Source: a bacterium (GTDB lineage: Bacteria > Chloroflexota > Dormibacteria > UBA8260 > Bog-877). Taken from it: a stretch of 62,301 nucleotides of DNA. Shown piece by piece: positions 1-8,807 of this stretch. The notes below the pieces were generated by a model, which saw only the letters and a program-made list of their open reading frames with translations, was not told the origin of the DNA and did no database searches. Every line of letters begins with the position of its first letter. Positions within the stretch are counted from its first letter, which is position 1. The stretch lies in contig JAJYWT010000151.1 of assembly GCA_021791345.1 (NCBI GenBank), positions 1 through 62,301 of the forward strand, written 5' to 3'. The translations under genes and the position numbers were made by a program.

Positions 1-421
1 TGCAACTGCTGCGCAGCGCCACCAACTTGGCTCGGTAGCGGATCAGCTCCCGCAGTTCGCGCACCTCCGGGGGCGCGATCCACGCCTCCGGCAGCCGGTT
101 CATGCGCAGGAGGTCGGCCAGGTGACTGGCATCGGTGTGGTCCTGCTTCACCCGCTGGGTCCTGAAGGCGTTCACGCCCAATGGATGGGCCAGGTGCACC
201 CTGGCCCCGACCTCCTGGCAGGCGTCCACTGCCCAGTACCAGCCGTAGGTGGCCTCCAGCACCACCTCCGGGTCGGGGCCGGCCGCTGCCAACAGCCCCT
301 GCAGCTTCTCCGGGTCGTTCTCGATCCGGTCGCTCGAGAGCACTTGGCCCTCGGCGTCCATCCTGACCACCACCGACCGCCGTCGGTGAAGGTCGATTCC
401 GATGTACTCTGGGTGGGTCAT
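1..421 (-). CDS. IS110-family transposase, N-terminal part (runs off left edge)
   Basis: N-terminal DEDD (RuvC-like) domain of an IS110-family transposase/recombinase, which moves its element through a circular intermediate. The ATG at 421 opens a leftward frame that stays open for 140 codons to the window edge, so the C-terminal Tnp20 domain with the catalytic serine is not visible. Acidic residues expected for the family are present: Asp10 in 'GIDLHRR', Glu56 in 'VVLEATYGW', and Asp94/Asp97 in 'QDHTDASHLADLL'. The frame looks intact with no stop or frameshift, so the element could be active. It lies divergently upstream of the nitrate reductase operon. The non-coding stretch upstream of this start is where IS110-group elements encode their guide (bridge) RNA. 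Confidence 0.9.
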   Translation of the reverse strand, partial: MTHPEYIGIDLHRRRSVVVRMDAEGQVLSSDRIENDPEKLQGLLAAAGPDPEVVLEATYGWYWAVDACQEVGARVHLAHPLGVNAFRTQRVKQDHTDASHLADLLRMNRLPEAWIAPPEVRELRELIRYRAKLVALRSSC

Positions 422-600
422 CTGGGGGTCTCCCTCCCTGCGGGCTGTTACAACACCCCGAGTGTCGCCCACTCAGGGAAGCCTCGGGGTGTGGAGACCC
501 CTTCGCTTTCATCCCATCAACGGATTGCAGCTGCTGAGCACGGGACGGCAGCACGCCCCCAGCCCCGCGGGGTGTTTAACACAGCCGGCATGGTGTAAAC
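422..600 (-). ncRNA. Candidate IS110 left-end non-coding region / bridge RNA
   Basis: Structured non-coding stretch directly upstream of the IS110 transposase start. It contains a perfect 10-bp stem, ACACCCCGAG (453-462) pairing with CTCGGGGTGT (483-492), a palindrome CCCCGCGGGG (563-572), and a second copy of CGGGGTGT (485-492 and 568-575). IS110-group elements are known to carry a bridge RNA here, with loops complementary to target and donor DNA. I infer that function from position and structure only. The exact element end is not determined, and the right part overlaps the presumed nar promoter. Confidence 0.4.
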
Positions 601-601
601 T
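579..601 (+). promoter_or_regulatory. nar promoter: CAC-N10-GTG dyad and -10-like hexamer
   Basis: ACAC (579-582), ten bases, then GTG (593-595), followed directly by TAAACT (596-601), which fits an actinobacterial-type -10. A small inverted repeat GTGTTTAACAC (572-582) overlaps the left half. The same ACAC-N10-GTG arrangement next to a -10-like hexamer occurs upstream of three other redox or regulator genes in the window (14139, 27082, 34457). The role as an operator for a COG2345-type regulator is inferred. This site may lie at or inside the IS110 end. Confidence 0.4.
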
Positions 602-674
602 CCAGCGCTGATGGTCTGCCCATGCCTTTGGCGAGGGTCCGTCGAGGCGGACGAGCGCGGTTTGGGGTTGGGCA

Positions 675-3600
675 TTGGTGGTGGGCGAAGCGGGGGCTCA
701 AGGCTTGGCTGATCGCTCCGGGCCGCTGCTGGCGGCCCACCAGTTCTTCCGCCAGGGACAGGCTTCAGCCGAAGGCTGGAGCCAGCTGGTGGCCAAGTCG
801 CGAGAGTGGGAGTCCTTCTATCGTGATCGGTGGCAGCATGACAAAGTGGTGCGTTCAACTCACGGAGTCAACTGCACCGGTTCGTGTTCCTGGAACGTCT
901 ACGTCAAGGACGGCCTGATCACCTGGGAGAACCAGGCGGTCGACTATCCCTCGCTCGGGCCCACCATGCCGGAGTACGAGCCGAGGGGATGCCCCCGAGG
1001 TGCCTCGTTTTCGTGGTACACCTACTCACCCTTGCGGGTTCGCTACCCGTACGTTCGGGGGAGCCTTCTAGAGCTGTTCCGGACGGCGAAGGAGCATGAG
1101 CACGATCCGGTGTCCGCCTGGGCGTCGATCGTGGAGAATCCGGAGGCGGCAGGCCTCTACAAGTCCCATCGGGGCAAGGGGGGGTTCGTGCGTGCTACCT
1201 GGGACGAGGCGGTCGAGATGATCGCGGCAGCGCACGTCTACACGATCAAGAAGTACGGGCCCGACCGGGTAGCCGGCTTCTCGCCGATCCCGGCCATGTC
1301 GCAGGTGTCGTACGCGGCTGGAACCCGGTTCCTCTCCCTGATCGGAGGGGTGATCCTCAGCTTCTACGACTGGTATGCGGACCTGCCGCCAGCGTCACCC
1401 CAGGTGTTTGGCGACCAGACCGATGTCCCAGAGTCCGGCGATTGGTGGAACGCGGGGTACCTGGTGATCTGGGGTACCAACCTTCCGATCACCCGGACGC
1501 CGGACGCCCACTTCATGACCGAGGCGCGCTACCGCGGGCAGAAGGTGGTGGTGGTCTCTCCGGACTACTCCGACCACGTCAAGTTCGCTGACCATTGGCT
1601 TCCCGCTCAGCCGGGCACGGACGCGGCGCTGGCGATGGCCATGGGCCACGTGATCCTGAAGGAGTTCTACGTCGACCGCCAGGTTCCATATTTCCAGGCC
1701 TACGCCCGGCAGTTCACCGATCTGCCGCTTCTGGTCACCCTCGATCAGCGGTCTGATGGACTCGTTCCAGGACGCTTGTTGCGCGCATCCGACCTTGAGT
1801 CCGGAGCCACCGAGGAGCTGCCGGACTGGAAGTTGGTCGTGTTGGACGAGGGGACTGGCACCCCGGCTATCCCGAGCGGGTCGGTGGGGCATCGCTACCA
1901 GACCACCAAGGGCCGCTGGAACCTTGAGCTCGGGGAGCTGCGCCCCGCTCTCTCCGTTTTCGAGTGGGCCACTGAGCGCCTCGAGGTTAGGCTCCCTCGT
2001 TTCGATATAGGTGGTGGGGAGGGGGGTGGGGAGCTCGTTCGGGGTGTACCGGTGATGCGGGTGGGGGGTCGGCTGGTGACCACCGTTTACGACCTCATGC
2101 TGGCCCAGTACGGAGTCCCCAGGGCAGGACTGCCAGGGAAGTGGCCCCAAGACTACGGCGATCCTGAACCCTGTACCCCGGCGTGGCAAACGGAGATCAC
2201 CTCGGTCGAGGCGCAGCTGGTCACGCGCATCGCTCGGGAGTTTGCCCGCAACGCGGAGCTGACCGAGGGGCGCTCCATGATCGCGATGGGGGCTGGGACC
2301 AATCATTGGTTTCATTCCGATCTGATCTACCGGACCTTTCTCTCTCTCCTTTTGCTGTGCGGCTGCGAGGGGCGCAGCGGCGGGGGCTGGGCCCACTACG
2401 TCGGTCAGGAGAAGGTGAGGCCGTTCACAGGCTGGCAAACGATGGCGTTCGCCCTGGACTGGGTGCGGCCCCCGAGGCATCAATCCGCGACTCCTTACCT
2501 CTACCTTGCGACCGATCAGTGGCGGTATGAGGGCTACGGTCCTGAGGAGCTGGCTTCCCCGCTCGGTCGCGGCCTGTTTCGCGGCCGTCAGTTCGCGGAC
2601 TGCTACGTCCAAGCGGGCCGCATGGGGTGGCTCCCAGCCTATCCCAGCTTCGATGAAAACCCCTTGGACATCGTCGACAATGCCCGCCGCGAGCGACGGG
2701 ACCCGGCCGAGTATGTCCTCCAGGGGCTGAGAGAGGGGCGGCTGCATTTTGCGGCAGAGGACCCCGATGATCCGGGCAACTTTCCGAGGGTGCTCACGGT
2801 CTGGCGGGCGAACCTGCTCGGCTCATCCGGGAAGGGGCACGAGTACTTCCTCAAGCATCTGCTGGGCACCACCGACCCGGCGGTGCGGGCGGAGGAGAGC
2901 CCTCCCGAGCTGCGACCTCAGGAGGTCCGTTGGCACGAAGAGCCTCCGCGGGGCAAGCTCGATCTCCTCACCACCATCGACTTTCGGATGACCTCGAACG
3001 GCCTCTTCTCTGACGTGGTGCTGCCAGCCGCCACCTGGTACGAGAAGTACGACATCTCGTCGACCGACATGCATCCCTTCGTGCACAGCTTCAACCAGGC
3101 GATCCCACCGCCATGGGAGGCGAAAACGGACTGGGACGCCTTCAACCGTATTGCTGCCGCCTTCTCGAAACTGGCCGAGAGCCACCTGGGTGTCAGGCAG
3201 GACCTGGTCGCCGCCCCACTGCTGCACGACACCCCCGATGAGATCGCCCAGCCGATGGGCCTCGTGCTGGACTGGACCAAGGGGGAATGTGAGGCCATTC
3301 CCGGCCGCACCATGCCCAAGTTGTTGGTGGTGGAGCGGGACTACAGAGCAGTCGCCGAAAAGATGACGGCGATCGGCCCTCTCCTCGAAGAACTCGGCAG
3401 TCAGACCAAGGGTGCTGCCTGGAAGCCTGTACCCGAGATCCAGGAGTTGAGGGAGAGGAACGGCACGGTCCATGGTGGGGTGGCGGACGGCAGGCCAAGA
3501 TTGGAGCGCGCCGAGCATGTCGCGGAGGCCATCCTGACCCTGTCGGGGACATGTAACGGCCGGCTCGCAGTGGAGGGGTTCCGTTCCCTTGAGGAGCAGT

Positions 3601-4370
3601 GCGGGATCCCGCTCAGCGACCTGGCGGCCTCCCGCGAGGCGGACCGGATCACCTTCAAAGACATCCAGGTTCAGCCACGCACCGTTATCACCTCCCCGGA
3701 ATGGTCGGGGATTGAGGCGCACGACCGGCGCTATTCCCCGTTCACGATCAACGTTGAGCGGGCCAAGCCGTGGCACACCCTGAGCGGCCGCCAGCACTTC
3801 TACCTGGACCACGAATGGATGCTTGAGCTGGGTGAGGGGTTACCCATATTCAAACCGCCATTGAACTATCGCCTTCACTTCGGCGACCAGCAGATCGGGC
3901 AGGCCGGGCGGCTGGAGGTGACGGTGCGCTACCTGACGCCGCACTCAAAGTGGTCGATTCACTCCGAGTACCAGGACAACCTCTTCATGCTGACCCTCTT
4001 CAGGGGCGGGCCGGTGATTTGGATAGGTGAGGAGGACGCCGCTGCCATCGACGTGAGGGACAACGATTGGATCGAGGCCTACAACCGCAACGGGGTGATC
4101 ACCTGTCGTGCCGCGGTGACGCACCGGCTACCTCGAGGGGTGTGTCTGATGTACCACGCCAAGGACCGTCATGTGAACGTACCCCTAAGCGAGTTGCACG
4201 GTAACCGGGGCGGGGTCGACAACTCCCTGACCCGGGTCGTCTGGAAACCCACTCACCTCATCGGTGGCTACGCCCAACTCTCCTTCGGATTCAACTATTT
4301 CGGGCCCACCGGCTCGCAGCGTGATGAGATCACCGTACTCAGCAAGCGTCAGTCGCAGGTGGTGTACTGA
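675..4370 (+). CDS. narG: Respiratory nitrate reductase, alpha subunit
   Basis: Catalytic Mo-bisMGD subunit of membrane-bound nitrate reductase; reduces nitrate to nitrite with electrons from NarH. 1231 residues, close to the roughly 1250 usual for NarG. The N-terminal FS0 cluster ligands are visible as His63, Cys67, Cys71 ('HGVNCTGSC') and Cys106 ('EPRGCPRGAS'). The block 'YDWYADLPPASPQ' and 'DQTDVPESGDWWN' matches the region carrying the Mo-binding aspartate. There is no twin-arginine signal, so the active site should face the cytoplasm. The start is uncertain: TTG 675 is the first candidate after an in-frame stop at 609, with GTG 678 and 681 next to it and no clear Shine-Dalgarno. The stop overlaps the narH start (TGATG). 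First gene of narGHJI. Confidence 0.97.
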   Translation: MVVGEAGAQGLADRSGPLLAAHQFFRQGQASAEGWSQLVAKSREWESFYRDRWQHDKVVRSTHGVNCTGSCSWNVYVKDGLITWENQAVDYPSLGPTMPEYEPRGCPRGASFSWYTYSPLRVRYPYVRGSLLELFRTAKEHEHDPVSAWASIVENPEAAGLYKSHRGKGGFVRATWDEAVEMIAAAHVYTIKKYGPDRVAGFSPIPAMSQVSYAAGTRFLSLIGGVILSFYDWYADLPPASPQVFGDQTDVPESGDWWNAGYLVIWGTNLPITRTPDAHFMTEARYRGQKVVVVSPDYSDHVKFADHWLPAQPGTDAALAMAMGHVILKEFYVDRQVPYFQAYARQFTDLPLLVTLDQRSDGLVPGRLLRASDLESGATEELPDWKLVVLDEGTGTPAIPSGSVGHRYQTTKGRWNLELGELRPALSVFEWATERLEVRLPRFDIGGGEGGGELVRGVPVMRVGGRLVTTVYDLMLAQYGVPRAGLPGKWPQDYGDPEPCTPAWQTEITSVEAQLVTRIAREFARNAELTEGRSMIAMGAGTNHWFHSDLIYRTFLSLLLLCGCEGRSGGGWAHYVGQEKVRPFTGWQTMAFALDWVRPPRHQSATPYLYLATDQWRYEGYGPEELASPLGRGLFRGRQFADCYVQAGRMGWLPAYPSFDENPLDIVDNARRERRDPAEYVLQGLREGRLHFAAEDPDDPGNFPRVLTVWRANLLGSSGKGHEYFLKHLLGTTDPAVRAEESPPELRPQEVRWHEEPPRGKLDLLTTIDFRMTSNGLFSDVVLPAATWYEKYDISSTDMHPFVHSFNQAIPPPWEAKTDWDAFNRIAAAFSKLAESHLGVRQDLVAAPLLHDTPDEIAQPMGLVLDWTKGECEAIPGRTMPKLLVVERDYRAVAEKMTAIGPLLEELGSQTKGAAWKPVPEIQELRERNGTVHGGVADGRPRLERAEHVAEAILTLSGTCNGRLAVEGFRSLEEQCGIPLSDLAASREADRITFKDIQVQPRTVITSPEWSGIEAHDRRYSPFTINVERAKPWHTLSGRQHFYLDHEWMLELGEGLPIFKPPLNYRLHFGDQQIGQAGRLEVTVRYLTPHSKWSIHSEYQDNLFMLTLFRGGPVIWIGEEDAAAIDVRDNDWIEAYNRNGVITCRAAVTHRLPRGVCLMYHAKDRHVNVPLSELHGNRGGVDNSLTRVVWKPTHLIGGYAQLSFGFNYFGPTGSQRDEITVLSKRQSQVVY

Positions 4371-5953
4371 TGAAGGTCCGCGCCCAAGTCGGGATGGTGA
4401 TGAATCTGGACAAGTGCATCGGCTGTCACACCTGCAGCGTGACCTGCAAGCAGGTGTGGACCAACCGACCGGGGACGGAGTACGTCTGGTTCAACAATGT
4501 CGAGACCAAGCCCGGCCTGGGATATCCGCGCCGCTGGGAGGACAACCAAAAGTGGCAGGGGGGCTGGAAGCTGGACCGCCGAGGCCGGCTCCGGCTTCGG
4601 GCCGGCGGGCAACTGCGCAAGCTGCTGACAATCTTCTGGAACCCTGACCTCCCCACCATCGACGACTACTACGAGCCCTGGACCTATGACTACCACACTC
4701 TGATCGACGCCCCTCTTTCCGATCGCGACCCGGTTGCCCGGCCGCGATCGCAACTCACGGGACGACGGATGGGTGTCCAGTGGGGTCCGAACTGGGACGA
4801 CATGCTGGCAGGGGCCCCCGAGACAGCTGGGCGCGACCCTGACCTGGCCGGTCTGCAGGAACAGGTCAAGTTGACCTACGAACGCACGTTCATGTTCTAC
4901 CTGCCCAGGATCTGCGAGCATTGCCTCAACCCCTCCTGCGTCGCCTCCTGCCCCTCGGGGGCCATGTACAAGCGCGAGGAGGACGGCATCGTCTTGGTCG
5001 ATCAGGAGAAATGCCGAGGCTGGCGCTTCTGCGTGTCGGGCTGCCCTTACAAGAAGGTCTACTTCAACCATCACACCGGTAAGGCGGAGAAGTGCACGCT
5101 CTGCTATCCGAGGATCGAGCTCGGGCTGCCCACCGTGTGCTCCGAGACCTGCGTCGGCCGGATTCGCTACCTGGGCCTCGTGCTGTACGACGCCGACCGG
5201 GTCCGGGAGGCGGCTTCCGAGCCAGACGAGAAGCATCTCCTCGACGCGCAGCTGAGCGTATTTCTCGATCCTGCGGATCCGGCGGTGCAGAGCCAGGCGA
5301 AGGCCGATGGCATCCCTGACGACTGGATCGAATATGCCCAGCGCTCCCCTGTGTACGCTTTGGCTCACCGCTGGCGGGTCGCCCTCCCGCTTCACCCCGA
5401 GTACCGCACCCTGCCGATGGTCTGGTACGTCCCCCCACTTTCGCCGGTGGTGAACGCCCTAGAGGGGGACGGCTACGAGGCCGACCCCGACGAGCTGTTC
5501 CCCGCCATCGACGCCATGCGCATTCCCATGGACTATTTGGCCAACATACTGGCCGCCGGCGACCGGGAGGTGATCCGGCAGGCACTGCGCCGACTCGCGG
5601 GCATGCGCGGCTACATGCGCAAGCTGGAGGTGCTGGGAGTTCGTGACCAGCAGGCCGCCGCCGCCGCGGCCCTGGAGCCTTCCGAAATCGAGGCGATGTA
5701 CCGCCTGCTGGCAGTGGCCAAGTACGAGGACCGGTATGTGGTGCCTCAGGCCCACAGCGAGCAGGCACAGCGGCTGGCGGAGCTCCCGGGGACCTGCGGT
5801 CTGGACTTTGAGGGTGGGCCGGGCAACTGTGGGGCTCTGCCCCGACCGGCTCAGGGCATCAATGACACCTTCATGATCCACAATGGGAGGGCCGGTGGTC
5901 ACCGGTTCGTACCGCTTCCGGTGGTGAACCGCGGGTCTGGGCACGGTGCGTGA
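4370..5953 (+). CDS. narH: Respiratory nitrate reductase, beta (iron-sulfur) subunit
   Basis: Electron-transfer subunit linking the NarI hemes to NarG. 527 residues. The first cluster motif is Cys16, Cys19, Cys22, Cys26 ('CIGCHTCSVTCKQVW'). Further ligands lie in 'ICEHCLNPSCVASCP' and 'KCTLCYPRIELGLPTVCSETC'. In 'CRGWRFCVSGCPYKK' a Trp replaces a cluster Cys, the known NarH feature that makes one centre a [3Fe-4S] cluster; this separates it from related DMSO or formate dehydrogenase subunits. The ATG overlaps the narG stop by one base, and the TGA overlaps the GTG of narJ. A C-terminal extension of about 40 residues is Gly/Pro rich. Confidence 0.97.
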   Translation: MKVRAQVGMVMNLDKCIGCHTCSVTCKQVWTNRPGTEYVWFNNVETKPGLGYPRRWEDNQKWQGGWKLDRRGRLRLRAGGQLRKLLTIFWNPDLPTIDDYYEPWTYDYHTLIDAPLSDRDPVARPRSQLTGRRMGVQWGPNWDDMLAGAPETAGRDPDLAGLQEQVKLTYERTFMFYLPRICEHCLNPSCVASCPSGAMYKREEDGIVLVDQEKCRGWRFCVSGCPYKKVYFNHHTGKAEKCTLCYPRIELGLPTVCSETCVGRIRYLGLVLYDADRVREAASEPDEKHLLDAQLSVFLDPADPAVQSQAKADGIPDDWIEYAQRSPVYALAHRWRVALPLHPEYRTLPMVWYVPPLSPVVNALEGDGYEADPDELFPAIDAMRIPMDYLANILAAGDREVIRQALRRLAGMRGYMRKLEVLGVRDQQAAAAAALEPSEIEAMYRLLAVAKYEDRYVVPQAHSEQAQRLAELPGTCGLDFEGGPGNCGALPRPAQGINDTFMIHNGRAGGHRFVPLPVVNRGSGHGA

Positions 5954-6585
5954 GGCCGAGGGACGGGCGCAGGGCCCTCTACAAATTGCTCTCGGTGCTC
6001 CTCCAGTACCCCGGAGATGAGGTCGAGGGCGCTCACTCCGAGCTGGAGGCCGCATCTCGGCAATGTGCGGCCGGAGCGCAGCGCGAGCTGTCCCATTTCT
6101 TGGCCTACTGGGAAGCCACTCCCTGGCCCAGGCTGCGGGAGGAATATGTGGCAACGTTCGACCTCCAGCGACGGTGCAGCCTCTATCTCACCTATTTCAC
6201 CCATGGCGATACCCGCAGACGAGGGCAGGAGCTGCTTCGTCTCAAGTGGTTGTACCGGGCGGCTGGGCTGGAGCTGGAAGGACCGGAACTGCCGGATTAC
6301 CTGCCGGTGATGCTGGAATTCGCCTCCCTGGTGGGTGGCGGGGCCGGCCGGGAAGTGTTGCAGGAGCAGCGCATGGGACTCGAGGTGCTGTGGTTGCGAT
6401 TGAACGAACTGGACAGCCCGTACGCACACCTGATCCAGCTCATCCGTCGGAGTGTGGCGCCACTTGCCGCATCTCAGTTGGAGGTGGTGCGCAGGCTGAT
6501 CCAGGATGGCCCACCCGCCGAAGCGGTCGGTCTGCGACCATTCGCCCCTCCGGAGGTGATGCCTTGGGCAGAGGTGCACCGGTGA
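5950..6585 (+). CDS. narJ: Nitrate reductase maturation chaperone
   Basis: Dedicated chaperone of the NarJ/TorD family. It is not part of the final enzyme; it holds NarG until molybdenum cofactor is inserted and the complex docks on NarI. 211 residues, all helical in character, with the family-typical N-terminal stretch 'LYKLLSVLLQYPGDEV' and a central 'TFDLQRRCSLYLTYFTHGDTRRRGQELL' region. The GTG start (5950-5952) sits inside the narH stop codon (GTGA), indicating translational coupling. It ends in a GTGA overlap with narI. Identity rests on these motifs and on strict narGHJI order. Confidence 0.95.
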   Translation: MRPRDGRRALYKLLSVLLQYPGDEVEGAHSELEAASRQCAAGAQRELSHFLAYWEATPWPRLREEYVATFDLQRRCSLYLTYFTHGDTRRRGQELLRLKWLYRAAGLELEGPELPDYLPVMLEFASLVGGGAGREVLQEQRMGLEVLWLRLNELDSPYAHLIQLIRRSVAPLAASQLEVVRRLIQDGPPAEAVGLRPFAPPEVMPWAEVHR

Positions 6586-7277
6586 CTCTGGAGGAGGCGC
6601 TACTGTTCGTGGCCCTGCCATACTCCTCCATCACCCTGTTTGTGGCCGGGCACATCTGGCGTTACCGGCACGACAAGTTCGGATGGACCAGCCGTTCCAC
6701 CCAGCTTCTGGAACGGCGCTGGCTGGCCTGGGGCAGCAACCTCTTCCACTACGGGGCCCTGGCGGCCATCGGAGGCCATGTGGTCGGGCTGCTCATCCCC
6801 GAGCAGCTGACCCATGCGGTCGGCATCAGCGAGGGAGCCTATCACCTCTTCGCCGCCGCCGCTGGGACCGTCGCCGGCCTCGCCTGCATCGCCGGTTTCG
6901 TGATCCTGGTCGGGCGGCGCGCCTACTTCCCCCGGGTTCGCCGCACAACCACCCGGACGGATATCGTGGTCTACTTGGTGCTGGCGGCAATCATCGTCCT
7001 CGGCCTCATCGAGACCATCGGCTTCAACACCCTGGGCTCGGGTTACAACTACCGACCCACCATCGGGGTGTGGTTTCGCAGTCTCCTCTGGCTGCATCCC
7101 GAGCCTCGGCTCATCGCCGGGGCCCCGCTCGTCTACCAGCTCCACGCCACCCTGCCCTGGCTCCTTTACGCAGTCTGGCCCTTCAGCCGCTTGGTTCATG
7201 CCTGGAGCCTGCCGTGGCAGTACCTGGGCCGCCCCAACATCCTCTATCGCCGGCGCTACGGTCTCGCCAAGCGCTGA
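6582..7277 (+). CDS. narI: Respiratory nitrate reductase, gamma (cytochrome b) subunit
   Basis: Membrane anchor that oxidises quinol on the outer face and passes electrons through two b hemes to NarH. 231 residues with five hydrophobic segments. The four heme-binding histidines are visible: 'LFHYGALAAIGGH' in an early helix and 'YQLHATLPWLLYAVWPFSRLVH' in the last. I chose GTG 6582, which overlaps the narJ stop (GTGA). A much longer upstream frame is only readthrough of narJ in another frame. The C-terminal 'RPNILYRRRYG' tail is typical of NarI and faces the cytoplasm. Confidence 0.96.
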   Translation: MTLEEALLFVALPYSSITLFVAGHIWRYRHDKFGWTSRSTQLLERRWLAWGSNLFHYGALAAIGGHVVGLLIPEQLTHAVGISEGAYHLFAAAAGTVAGLACIAGFVILVGRRAYFPRVRRTTTRTDIVVYLVLAAIIVLGLIETIGFNTLGSGYNYRPTIGVWFRSLLWLHPEPRLIAGAPLVYQLHATLPWLLYAVWPFSRLVHAWSLPWQYLGRPNILYRRRYGLAKR

Positions 7278-7316
7278 GGGCGGGTGGAGATGACGCGGAA
7301 CCCTCGGGAGGCCAAC

Positions 7317-7781
7317 ATGGTTGAGCTTCGCTTTCGCAGCCGGCTCGAAGCGGACTTTGAGCGCGTGCGCACGGTCCTCCAGGGGCCGGCCGAGCGCTGG
7401 TTACCCGGGCGCCAGCAGTCGGACGGGACCTTCCTGGTGGGCCTCCGGGCTGGTGAGCCTCCCCTGGGGCTGAAGCGAGAGGCTCGGATGTCGGTTGCCC
7501 CGGCGCAGCCGTTCGGTTGGGGGGTGGTCGTCCCAGTGGAGTGGCGGGCAGCGGTGCATCCCGGGCTCTACCCAGTCCTCCTCGGGTACCTGAGAGCCGA
7601 GCCGGCCCTGGACGGGGGCACCCGGCTGCGCTTCGATGCGCGCTACACGCCTCCGGGAGGTGGGGTCGGGAGCGCCGCCGATCGCGCCCTCCTGCATAGG
7701 CTGGCGCGCGCGACCGTGGACAAGTTCTTCACGGAGGTGGCCTCGGGGCTGCGGGATGCGGCTGCGGGCGGGGTTGCCTAG
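7317..7781 (+). CDS. Uncharacterised protein, SRPBCC-like
   Basis: 154 residues, no recognised catalytic motif and no signal peptide. The pattern of beta-strand-like segments and a final amphipathic helix ('RATVDKFFTEVASGLRDAAA') resembles START/SRPBCC ligand-binding proteins, but this is a weak fold guess. ATG 7317 is preferred because GGGAGG (7306-7311) lies five bases upstream; GTG 7284 would add 11 residues. The gene sits 40 bases after narI and just before the TehA-like gene, so it probably belongs to the nar transcript. It could assist the channel or the reductase, or be an unrelated passenger. Confidence 0.75.
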   Translation: MVELRFRSRLEADFERVRTVLQGPAERWLPGRQQSDGTFLVGLRAGEPPLGLKREARMSVAPAQPFGWGVVVPVEWRAAVHPGLYPVLLGYLRAEPALDGGTRLRFDARYTPPGGGVGSAADRALLHRLARATVDKFFTEVASGLRDAAAGGVA

Positions 7782-7805
7782 CTGGATTCGCTGCGCGCGG
7801 CTGGG

Positions 7806-8768
7806 TTGGTTCCGGGCCTGTGGGGGGGGATGGTCAAGGGGCTGGTACCGCCCGCCTCCGGCGCTGTGGTCATGGGGACCGGGATCGTTGCCATTGGGCT
7901 GGGGCTTGACCACCAGACGCTCTTCTCCCGCCTGGTCCTGGGGATGGCGGGCGGGATCTGGTGCCTCCTCGGAGGTGTTCTCACCGTCCGGCTGCTCACA
8001 GGTCGGGCGGGGTTGGAGGTCGAGGCGCGCTCACCAGCTGCCCTCACGGGAGTTGCCGGCAGCGCGGTCCTCGGAACTGCGCTCACGCTCATCGGATGGG
8101 TCTGGGCGGGGGGTGCGCTCTTGGCCCTGAGCACCGGACTGTGGCTGATCCTCGCCGGACCGGTGATACGGAGTTGGACCACTCCCACGGTGGGGGTCTC
8201 GTTCATGGTCACCGTGGCGACCGAGGCACTCGCGGTGCTGGCCGCCACGCTGGCGGCGACGATCGGGTGGGCGTGGCTGGCGGCGGCCGCAGCTGTTCCC
8301 TGGCTTGTGGGGCTTGTCGCCTACGTCTTGGTACTCTCGCGCTTCGACCTCGGCCAGCTGGCCCGGGGGCGGGGGGACCACTGGGTCTCCGGCGGGGCGC
8401 TGGCCATCAGCGCCCTCGCGTCTGGGCGGTTGACCCTGGCGGCCTCGGCGGTGGGCTGGCCGCATCAGCTGGCGAAGGATCTGGCGCTGGTGGCGTTGGG
8501 AGTCTGGGTCGCGGCAGTGGCCTGGCTGCCGGCGCTGCTTCTGGCTGAGGCGCTCCGTCCCCGGCTGGCCTACGATCTGCGCCGGTGGGCGACTGTCTTC
8601 CCGGTCGGGATGTATGCGGCCTGCAGCTTCGTTGTGGGCCGCGCCGCCAACGTGGCAGCACTGGAGAGTTTCGCCGCTGTGTGGGTGTGGGCAGGGGTCC
8701 TGGTTTGGGTGCTGGTGGCGGTCGCGACCGCGCGACGCGCTGGAAGTTCGGTTCGGGCCCGTCTCTGA
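7806..8768 (+). CDS. TehA/SLAC1-family anion channel or C4-dicarboxylate/tellurite transporter
   Basis: 320-residue integral membrane protein with about ten hydrophobic segments and a Gly-rich first helix ('PPASGAVVMGTGIVAIGLGL') that fits the SLAC1/TehA/Mae1 family. Members include plant guard-cell anion channels that pass nitrate and chloride, and bacterial tellurite-resistance proteins. Its place directly downstream of narGHJI, with no NarK-type transporter in the window, suggests that it moves nitrate or nitrite; this is inference. The start is uncertain: TTG 7806 gives the longest product, ATG 7830 is nine codons in and precedes the first membrane helix. Confidence 0.85.
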   Translation: MVPGLWGGMVKGLVPPASGAVVMGTGIVAIGLGLDHQTLFSRLVLGMAGGIWCLLGGVLTVRLLTGRAGLEVEARSPAALTGVAGSAVLGTALTLIGWVWAGGALLALSTGLWLILAGPVIRSWTTPTVGVSFMVTVATEALAVLAATLAATIGWAWLAAAAAVPWLVGLVAYVLVLSRFDLGQLARGRGDHWVSGGALAISALASGRLTLAASAVGWPHQLAKDLALVALGVWVAAVAWLPALLLAEALRPRLAYDLRRWATVFPVGMYAACSFVVGRAANVAALESFAAVWVWAGVLVWVLVAVATARRAGSSVRARL

Positions 8769-8807
8769 CCAGGTCCGCTCCGTCTCGGGCGAGGAGCGGA
8801 CAGCCTA

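Noticed and set aside
561..601. FNR/CRP-type site upstream of narG
   Set aside because: No TTGAT-N4-ATCAA or TGTGA-N6-TCACA; the dyad there has a different form.
1395..2747. 450-codon minus frame within narG
   Set aside because: Overlaps narG fully; its protein has no recognised domain and the high GC content keeps such frames open.
2823..3812. 329-codon minus frame within narG
   Set aside because: Shadow of narG; no domain.
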